36,585 nt of DNA from Thermoleophilia bacterium (GTDB taxonomy: Bacteria; Actinomycetota; Thermoleophilia; Gaiellales; Gaiellaceae). The notes below the pieces were generated by a model that had not been told where the DNA came from, searched no databases, and was given only the letters and a program-made list of their open reading frames with translations. Shown here piece after piece: positions 31,581 through 36,585 of the stretch. The position numbers were made by a program, and so were the translations under genes. The DNA lies in the NCBI GenBank assembly GCA_025927435.1, contig JAICLM010000001.1, forward strand, positions 1 to 36,585, in the 5' to 3' direction. Each line of letters begins with the position of its first letter. The first letter of the stretch is position 1.

Positions 31581-31583
31581 CGT
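31578..31583 (+). promoter_or_regulatory. -10 element of the DUF72 gene, made from the upstream stop
   Basis: TAGCGT, in which TAG is the hydrolase stop codon, 7 nt before the ATG at 31591. It is the same hexamer as at 30152. Confidence 0.45.
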
Positions 31584-31590
31584 CCGCGGC

Positions 31591-32535
31591 ATGGCCGCGA
31601 CCGTCCGCATCGGTACTTGCTCGTGGGCCGACGAGGCACTCTCGAAGTACTTCTATCCGCCGAAGCTGCCGCCGAAGGAGCGGCTCGCCTGGTACGCGGA
31701 GCACTTCGACACGGTCGAGGTCGACTCGACCTTCTACCGGCTGCCGGGCGAGTCGATGGTGCAGGGCTGGGCCGAGCGGACGCCGGACGGCTTCGCGATG
31801 CACGTCAAGGTGTTCGGCCTCATGACCCGGCACCCGGTCAAGGCCGAGGTGATCCCGGAGGACCTGCGCGCCGAGATGCCCGTGGACGAGCGCGGGCGCG
31901 TCGACCGGCCGCCGCGCGAGCTCCGCGGCGAGATCTTCCGCCGCTTCCTCGAGGCGCTCGAACCGCTGCGGGCGGCCGGCAAGCTCGGAGGGCTTCTCTT
32001 CCAGTTGCCGCCCTACGTCGTCTACAAGGACGCCTCGCTCGACTACCTCGAGTGGGCGCGCGAACAGCTGGGGGAGGACGAGATGCTCGTCGAGTTCCGC
32101 CATCGCTCGTGGCTGGACGACGAGAACCGCGCGGCCAGCCTCGCCTTCCTCGAGCGGATCGGCGCCGGCTACGTCGTCGTCGACGCCCCGCGCTCCGACA
32201 CGGCGAAGAACCTCGTCCCGACCGTGGTCGCCACGACCTCGCCCACCGCCTACGTACGCTTCCACGGGCGCAACCTCGGAACCTGGAACAAGCGCGGCGG
32301 GTCGGCGGCGGAGCGCTTCGACTACCTCTACTCCGACGACGAGCTCGCGGAGTGGGTCGGGCCACTGCGGGAGCTCGCCGGCCAGTCGGAGCAGGCTTAC
32401 GCCTTCTTCAACAACAACGCCTCGTCGGAGGATCCCGAGAACCCGCTCGGCCGCGTTTCGCAGGCGGCGACGAACGCGCAGCAGCTGCGCCGGCTCCTCG
32501 ACGTGAACCGGATCGCGGCCAGCGGCGGAACGTAG
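31591..32535 (+). CDS. DUF72 (YecE-like) protein
   Basis: A 314-residue DUF72 TIM-barrel protein. It has the typical RIGTCSWADEALSKYFYPP start, YAEHFDTVEVDSTFYRLP, GGLLFQLPP, VEFRHRSWLDD, AYVRFHGRN and YAFFNNNASSEDPENPLG near the end. Biochemical function is not established; the fold resembles sugar-phosphate isomerases and AP endonuclease 2. The ATG at 31591 is placed by the family start and the TANNNT 7 nt before. It is followed at 9 nt by an amidotransferase gene, then an EamA transporter, all on one strand. Confidence 0.93.
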   Translation: MAATVRIGTCSWADEALSKYFYPPKLPPKERLAWYAEHFDTVEVDSTFYRLPGESMVQGWAERTPDGFAMHVKVFGLMTRHPVKAEVIPEDLRAEMPVDERGRVDRPPRELRGEIFRRFLEALEPLRAAGKLGGLLFQLPPYVVYKDASLDYLEWAREQLGEDEMLVEFRHRSWLDDENRAASLAFLERIGAGYVVVDAPRSDTAKNLVPTVVATTSPTAYVRFHGRNLGTWNKRGGSAAERFDYLYSDDELAEWVGPLRELAGQSEQAYAFFNNNASSEDPENPLGRVSQAATNAQQLRRLLDVNRIAASGGT

Positions 32536-32544
32536 GGCGCCGCC

Positions 32545-33237
32545 GTGAACGTGCTCTCGATCACGCACGGCGGCGACGCGGGGATGGAGCTGTTCGGCCC
32601 GCTCGTCGCCGAGGTGGGTCACCGGCTCGACGAGTGGAGCTTCGAGCAGGGTGCTCCGCCCCTGCTCGACGCCTACGACGCGGTACTCGTCTTCGGCGGC
32701 TTTCAGCATCCCGACCAGGACGACCTCTACTCGTGGCTCAGCGAAGAGCGGGACTGGCTGCGGGGGCTCATCGAGAAGCCGCAGCCCCTGCTCGGCATTT
32801 GTCTCGGCGCGGAGCTCCTCGCGCAGGCGGCCGGCGCCTGGGTCGGGCGGCTGCCGGTCCCCGAGATCGGCTGGGGCGAGGTCGAGCTGACCGACGCGGG
32901 CGCGGCGGACCCCGTCTTCTCGCCCCTGCCCTCGCGGTTCGAGGGACTGCTCTGGCACCACTACGCGCACGACCTGCCCGAGGGAGCGGTCGCGCTTGCG
33001 CACAGTGCCGCGTCGCTGCAGGCGTTCCGGCTCGGCGAGCGGTGCTGGGGCGTTCAGTTCCACCCCGAGGTGACCGAGCCGCAGCTCGCCCGCTGGATCG
33101 GCGACGCGAGCGACCCGCCGCCCCATCCCGGGCGGATGCTGGCCGAGACGCGCGAGCGGATCGGCGACTGGAACGAGCTCGGCCGCCGCCTGTGCCGGTC
33201 GTTCCTCGCCGCGGCCGAGCGAATGCGTGCCGGCTGA
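32545..33237 (+). CDS. Class-I glutamine amidotransferase-like protein
   Basis: A 230-residue stand-alone class-I amidotransferase. The nucleophile elbow GICLGAELLAQ has Cys86, and GVQFHPEV supplies His173 and Glu175, a complete triad. VLVFGGFQHPDQDDLYSWL forms the oxyanion strand. The family is often annotated as GMP synthase-like. No synthetase partner is in this operon, so it may be a glutamine- or gamma-glutamyl-hydrolase. The GTG at 32545 lacks a clear ribosome-binding site and lies 9 nt after the DUF72 stop. Its 3' end overlaps the EamA gene by 11 bp. Confidence 0.88.
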   Translation: MNVLSITHGGDAGMELFGPLVAEVGHRLDEWSFEQGAPPLLDAYDAVLVFGGFQHPDQDDLYSWLSEERDWLRGLIEKPQPLLGICLGAELLAQAAGAWVGRLPVPEIGWGEVELTDAGAADPVFSPLPSRFEGLLWHHYAHDLPEGAVALAHSAASLQAFRLGERCWGVQFHPEVTEPQLARWIGDASDPPPHPGRMLAETRERIGDWNELGRRLCRSFLAAAERMRAG

Positions 33238-34045
33238 CGCGCTGGCGCTCGTCCTCGCGGCGGCCGTCCTCCACGCAGGCTGGAACGTCCTTTTGCGCGG
33301 GTCGGAGGATGTCGAAGCCCGCTTCGCCGCCGTCCTCGCACTGTCGATCCTGATCTTCGCGCCGGTTGCGGCCGCGACGTGGTCGGTCTCGTGGGCGGTC
33401 GCGCCGTACGTCGCCGCTTCGGCCGCGCTCGAGGGCGTGTACTTCGCACTGCTCATCGCCGCCTACCGCCGGCGCGAGCTCTCGGTCGTCTACCCGGTCT
33501 CGAGAGGCTCCGCTCCCGTGCTGGTGCTGCTGGGGACAGTCGTCGTCCTGGACCGCGACGTGTCGGCGGGCGCCGCGGCCGGCGTCTGCCTCGTCGCCGT
33601 CGGAGTCGTGCTCGTGCGCGGCGTCCGGAGCGGAGCCGAGGGCGTGCTCGTCGCGCTCGTGATCGGGTGCGCGATCGCGGGCTACACGCTGGTGGACAAG
33701 GAAGGGCTGAGGCACGCCGGTTCGCTGCCGTACCTCGAGCTCGTCCTGATCCCGGTCGGCCTCGTCGCGCTGCCCGTCGTCGCCGTGCGGCGCGGCACAC
33801 GAGCGCTGCGAGCGCAGCTGACGCCGTCGACAGCGGTGACAGCCGTCGCGTCCTTCGGGGCGTACGCGCTCGTGCTCGCCGCGCTCCGCCTCGCGCCGGC
33901 GCCGCAGGTAGCCGCGGTGCGCGAGACGAGTGTCGTGCTCGCAGCACTCCTCGCGGGCACCTTCCTCCACGAGCGGGTGGGAATCGAGCGCGTCGCGGGA
34001 GCCGCAGCCGTCGCCGGCGGGGTCGCGCTGATCGCACTCTCCTGA
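33227..34045 (+). CDS. EamA/DMT-family transporter
   Basis: A 272-residue membrane protein with ten predicted helices in two EamA repeats (about 1-125 and 130-272). The N half has HAGWNVLLRGSED and YRRRELSVVYPVSRGSAPV. The C half ends with AAVRETSVVLAALLAGTFLHE and a final helix, all typical of drug/metabolite transporters. The substrate cannot be predicted. The GTG at 33227 overlaps the amidotransferase end by 11 bp, which ties the two together and suggests the transporter moves a substrate or product of that enzyme. Confidence 0.92.
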   Translation: MPADALALVLAAAVLHAGWNVLLRGSEDVEARFAAVLALSILIFAPVAAATWSVSWAVAPYVAASAALEGVYFALLIAAYRRRELSVVYPVSRGSAPVLVLLGTVVVLDRDVSAGAAAGVCLVAVGVVLVRGVRSGAEGVLVALVIGCAIAGYTLVDKEGLRHAGSLPYLELVLIPVGLVALPVVAVRRGTRALRAQLTPSTAVTAVASFGAYALVLAALRLAPAPQVAAVRETSVVLAALLAGTFLHERVGIERVAGAAAVAGGVALIALS

Positions 34046-34060
34046 GAAGATGGCGCGCGG

Positions 34061-34540
34061 ATGAAGCAGCTCAACACGCTGGATCGCGTGATCGTGGCAG
34101 CCGCCGCGATTGCCTTCATCACGCTCTTCCTGCCCTGGTACGGCGTCACGATCGGAGAGACAAGCGTCTCGGGGAGCGGCGGCGTCGCCGGCTCTGCGGG
34201 AGCGTTGCTCCTCGCCGCGGCCGGTGTCGTCGTGCTGTTTCGCCGGACCGGGGGCTCCCTGCTCTCGGGAGCCAACGCCGGTCCGTCCGCAGTCGTCGCC
34301 GGCCTCGCTGCACTCGGCCTGGTGCTCGTGATCATTCGCTGGGCGACCTTGCCCAGGTACCACGCCGGCGGCCTGGGCTTCAGCTACAGCGTCGGCCCGA
34401 GCTACGGCCTCTACCTGGCGCTGATCTCCGGCAGCGTCGAGACCGCCGCCGCCCTCCTGGCGCTGCGCACGCCGGGCGAGCAGCGTCCGTGGGACGAGCC
34501 CGCGCCGGAGCCCGAGGAAGAGGGACGCCCCGAGACTTGA
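34061..34540 (+). CDS. Single-module LFLPWY membrane protein A
   Basis: A 159-residue protein of unknown family with four helices (about 9-28, 45-61, 76-94, 115-136). The first ends in LFLPWYGVT (22-30) and the fourth begins SYGLYLALI. The cytosolic tail has GEQRPWDEP followed by an acidic, Pro-rich end. It is a tandem paralogue of the next gene and matches each module of the 16-helix protein at 101-1672. The ATG at 34061 is 15 bp after the EamA stop. No strong ribosome-binding site is seen. Confidence 0.8.
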   Translation: MKQLNTLDRVIVAAAAIAFITLFLPWYGVTIGETSVSGSGGVAGSAGALLLAAAGVVVLFRRTGGSLLSGANAGPSAVVAGLAALGLVLVIIRWATLPRYHAGGLGFSYSVGPSYGLYLALISGSVETAAALLALRTPGEQRPWDEPAPEPEEEGRPET

Positions 34541-34595
34541 CTCCGTCCTGCGGACGGATCACGATAGCCCGCGTGCGGGGGGACTAGACGGAGTC
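34539..34595 (+). repeat. Leader with competing hairpins before gene 34611
   Basis: GACTCCGTC (34539-34547) and GACGGAGTC (34587-34595) are perfect 9-bp inverted arms. The first arm also takes part in a local perfect hairpin, CCGTCC-TGC-GGACGG (34543-34557), and a second palindrome CCCGC-GT-GCGGG (34568-34579) lies between. The long-range and first local pairings exclude each other. The right arm ends 2 nt before the ribosome-binding site of the next gene. Confidence 0.6.
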
Positions 34596-34597
34596 CC

Positions 34598-34603
34598 GGA
34601 GGT
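34598..34603 (+). promoter_or_regulatory. Shine-Dalgarno of LFLPWY protein B
   Basis: GGAGGT, 7 nt before the ATG at 34611. It decides for 34611 over the in-frame GTG at 34602, which lies inside this site. Confidence 0.75.
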
Positions 34604-34610
34604 GGACACC

Positions 34611-35123
34611 ATGGAGTTCGACTGGAAGCGCCTCAGCACGCTGGATCGTGTGATCGCCGGAGCCGCGGCGATCGCATTCGTCTCACTCTTCTTGCCCTGG
34701 TACGGCGTCACGGTCGGACCGTTCGGCGCGTCCGTGAGCGGCTGGTCGGCCGGCTTCTCGGCGTGGGCGGGCGGGTTACTCCTCACCGCCGCAGGAGTGC
34801 TCCTGGTTCTCCGCCGGTCGGGCGCCTCCCTGCAGGCGACCCGGGTCGGCCCGTCGCTGCTGGTCGGAGGCATCGCCGCGCTCGGGCTGCTGCTCGTGAT
34901 CATTCGCTGGCTGACCTTCCCCAGCTTCCACGTGTCGGGCGTCAACTACGACGTCGGCGCGCGATACGGCATCTATCTGGCCCTGATCGTCGGCATCGCC
35001 GAGGTCTCGGCCGCGGTCATGGAGCTGCGCGCGTCAGGGGAGCAGATGCCGTGGAGTCAGGCCGAGCACCGGCCGGCACACGCCGAGCCGGCTCCGGAGG
35101 CGCCCGCGGCGACGGACGAATAG
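34611..35123 (+). CDS. Single-module LFLPWY membrane protein B
   Basis: A 170-residue protein clearly paralogous to the gene just upstream. STLDRVIAGAAAIAFVSL leads into LFLPWYGVTVG (27-36), and the third helix ends LGLLLVIIRWLTFP. The fourth helix begins RYGIYLALI. A GEQMPWSQ tail is followed by an Ala/Pro/Glu-rich end. Four helices are predicted, with termini in the cytosol. The two genes share stretches of identical DNA (for example around the LFLPWYGVT codons), which suggests a fairly recent duplication. Function is unknown. Its stop is 1 nt from the rhodanese stop on the other strand. Confidence 0.82.
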   Translation: MEFDWKRLSTLDRVIAGAAAIAFVSLFLPWYGVTVGPFGASVSGWSAGFSAWAGGLLLTAAGVLLVLRRSGASLQATRVGPSLLVGGIAALGLLLVIIRWLTFPSFHVSGVNYDVGARYGIYLALIVGIAEVSAAVMELRASGEQMPWSQAEHRPAHAEPAPEAPAATDE

Positions 35124-35124
35124 G

Positions 35125-35913
35125 TCAGCGCTCGAGCGGGAGCTCGTCGTGGCGGCTCCACTCGTGCCAGGAGCCGGCGTAGTTACGCGCGTCGTAACCC
35201 GCGGCGCGTAGCGCGAGCGTCGCCAGGGCCGACCGCGAGCCGGAGTGACAGTACGCCACGATCTCCGCCCCCTCGGGCAGGCCGACGAGCTCGTGGATTC
35301 GCTCGGCGGCCGCCGGCCTGCCCGGCGCCTCGAAGAGGTGGCCGACGTCGAGATTGCGCGCTCCCGGGATGTGGCCCTGGCGCGGGTCGCACTCCTTGCC
35401 GCGGCGCCCGGTGTACTCGTCCGGCGTGCGCACGTCGAGAATCGTCAACGTCACATCGGCGAGCCGGCTCGCAAGCTCTTGCCGCGTCGGGAGTGCCTGC
35501 GGATTCGGCTCGAGCTCGGCCGCCACCTCCCGGACGTGGTCGAGCTCGACCGCACCCTCCCCGAGCTCGCCCTCCCAGCCCGCCATGCCACCGAGGAGGA
35601 TCGCCACCTGCGGATGTCCCGCGAGCTCGGCCATCTGCGCCGCCGGCATCGCACCGACACCGTCACCGCGGTCGACGAGCACGAGCCGCTCGCGGCCCGT
35701 GATCCCGTGGCGCCGGAGCCGCAGCGCGATCTCCTGCGCGAGCGCACGTGCCGACTCCTCGTTTGCCGCCGGCGGCGGCGAGCCGAGGACGAGCGGCCGC
35801 GAGCCCGGGATGTGCCCGCGCATGTGCGCGTTCGGGCCGCGGACGTCGCCCACGACGAGATCGTCGTCGCCGAGATGCTCGGCGAGCCACGCAGAGTCGA
35901 CGACCGCCTTCAC
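35125..35913 (-). CDS. Two-domain sulfurtransferase (rhodanese)
   Basis: A 262-residue thiosulfate or 3-mercaptopyruvate sulfurtransferase with two rhodanese domains. The C-terminal one (about 145-262) has LDVRTPDEY, GHIPGARNLDV and the active loop YCHSGSRS with Cys222. The N-terminal one (about 1-125) keeps DVRG, GHIPGSRPL and GGMAGWEG, but has Asp-Arg-Gly-Asp where a cysteine loop would be. It is therefore structural only, as is usual. The GTG at 35913 overlaps the GST stop in a GTGA. Confidence 0.92.
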   Translation of the reverse strand: MKAVVDSAWLAEHLGDDDLVVGDVRGPNAHMRGHIPGSRPLVLGSPPPAANEESARALAQEIALRLRRHGITGRERLVLVDRGDGVGAMPAAQMAELAGHPQVAILLGGMAGWEGELGEGAVELDHVREVAAELEPNPQALPTRQELASRLADVTLTILDVRTPDEYTGRRGKECDPRQGHIPGARNLDVGHLFEAPGRPAAAERIHELVGLPEGAEIVAYCHSGSRSALATLALRAAGYDARNYAGSWHEWSRHDELPLER

Positions 35914-36488
35914 AACGCGGCCACGACACCGGCTTCGGCTGCGATCGCGGGCCGCGCCTCGAGCCGCGCGAGCCAGGCGCCGAGGGACGGGTAGCCACTC
36001 AGCTCCACACCGAGCATGTCCCGCGCGCGGAGGACCCAGGGTACGAGAGCGATGTCGGCGAGGCTGTACTCCGCTCCACCGAGGTAGTCTCGGTCATAGA
36101 GCCGCACGTCGAGCTTCGCGAGCGCGGCGTCGAGCTGCTCCGCGGCGCCGTTCTCCCCCCGCCGCAGTGCGTAGTACGGATCGGTGAGGTCCTTGTCGCG
36201 GAAGATCAGGAGCCGGACCGCGGCGCGGTCGGCCGGATCGGCCGGCATCAGCGCCGGCTCGGGATAGCGCTCCTCGAGGAACTCCATGATCACGGTCGAC
36301 TCGGACAGCGGATCGCCGCCGTCCTCCTCGATCACGGGCACCCGGCCGGCCGGGTTCTTCTCGTATAGCCAGGCAGGCCGGTCGGAGAGGTCGATCTCGA
36401 CGGTCTCGACTTCAAGGCCCTTCTCGGCGAGAACGATCCGGGCTCGCGCGGCGTAGGGACAGCGCGCGGCGTTGTAGAGCGTGATCAC
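35910..36488 (-). CDS. Glutathione S-transferase-family protein
   Basis: A 192-residue GST-fold protein. The N-terminal thioredoxin-like domain (about 1-75) has the CPYA motif (Cys10) and the glutathione-site pattern GRVPVIEEDG, then LSESTVIMEFLEERYP. The C-terminal helical domain has the YSLADIALVPW N-capping box. Actinobacteria generally use mycothiol rather than glutathione, so the real thiol substrate is open. The GTG at 36488 overlaps the stop of the upstream gene in a GTGA, and rhodanese follows the same way, making a sulfur-related operon. Confidence 0.9.
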   Translation of the reverse strand: MITLYNAARCPYAARARIVLAEKGLEVETVEIDLSDRPAWLYEKNPAGRVPVIEEDGGDPLSESTVIMEFLEERYPEPALMPADPADRAAVRLLIFRDKDLTDPYYALRRGENGAAEQLDAALAKLDVRLYDRDYLGGAEYSLADIALVPWVLRARDMLGVELSGYPSLGAWLARLEARPAIAAEAGVVAAL

Positions 36489-36585
36489 GGTTGCACCCCC
36501 ATCACGATTGCGATCTGTTCGTACAGCTCCTGGGCGGGCGGCAGCTCGCCGGGCGAGGCCGCGGTGCGCACCACCTCGCGCACCC
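36485..36585 (-). CDS. C-terminal end of an unidentified gene
   Basis: The last 32 or so codons of a gene that enters from the right edge. They read REVVRTAASPGELPPAQ, then ELYEQIAIVMGVQP and a stop. I do not recognise a family. The stop overlaps the GST start in a GTGA, the same arrangement as between GST and rhodanese. This supports it being a true gene of the same operon. Confidence 0.6.
   Translation of the reverse strand, partial: VREVVRTAASPGELPPAQELYEQIAIVMGVQP

Noticed and set aside
1..36585. CRISPR arrays, tRNA or rRNA genes, insertion sequences, prophage, defence islands
   Set aside because: Scanning found no regular repeats with spacers, no tRNA-like cloverleaf, no transposase or integrase and no phage structural gene.

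Overview
The window is a gene-dense, very GC-rich bacterial chromosome segment, most probably from an actinomycetote of the class Thermoleophilia (Gaiellales/Solirubrobacterales type). That placement is an inference. It rests on GTG starts, short stop/start overlaps, actinobacterial gene orders (rplM-rpsI-glmM-glmS-acpS-nnr-alr; murI-rph-rdgB) and many apparently leaderless promoters of the form TANNNT followed 6-8 nt later by the start codon. I see no rRNA, tRNA, CRISPR array, insertion sequence or prophage. No stretch of 300 bases lacks a gene; the longest gap is about 177 bp (27186-27362).

Region 1 (1-12400, mostly minus strand) is an envelope and cofactor housekeeping cluster. It runs rplM, rpsI, glmM, glmS, acpS, nnrDE and the first codons of alr. 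Three blocks break it up: a TetR/quinone-reductase divergent pair (9878-11551), an MMPL transporter with ArfB and an LHPP-like HAD phosphatase (3341-6666), and a plus-strand polytopic membrane gene (101-1672).

Region 2 (11548-20188, minus) reads guaB, guaA, nitroreductase, then a large zinc-ribbon/adenylate cyclase/AAA/TPR protein, a uracil-DNA glycosylase-like gene, rplM and rpsI. The last four are joined by a 3-nt gap and two ATGA overlaps.

Region 3 (20315-25968) holds a secreted propeller-like protein, a PfkB sugar kinase, a LysM protein and pyrF. These are followed by hup (with its own promoter and a clear rho-independent terminator), pyrE, a tiny membrane ORF, a Roadblock-like gene and a YihY/BrkB membrane protein. 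Nucleotide synthesis dominates here (guaB, guaA, pyrF, pyrE).

Region 4 (26007-36585) holds an OafA-type acyltransferase and a murI-rph-mgtC-rdgB operon. A plus-strand run follows (secreted alpha/beta hydrolase, DUF72, class-I amidotransferase, EamA transporter, two tandem small membrane proteins), then a minus-strand run (unidentified gene end, GST, double rhodanese).

The most unusual items are these. (a) A membrane module of about 120 residues with four helices and an LFLPW signature occurs as two tandem single-module genes (34061, 34611) and as a four-module, about 16-helix protein at 101-1672. (b) Leaderless -10 elements recur at a dozen starts and in several cases decide the start codon. 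(c) A perfect 12-bp inverted repeat lies between guaB and the secreted-protein gene. (d) Ribosomal-protein genes are translationally chained to a UDG-like gene and a giant cyclase/ATPase.
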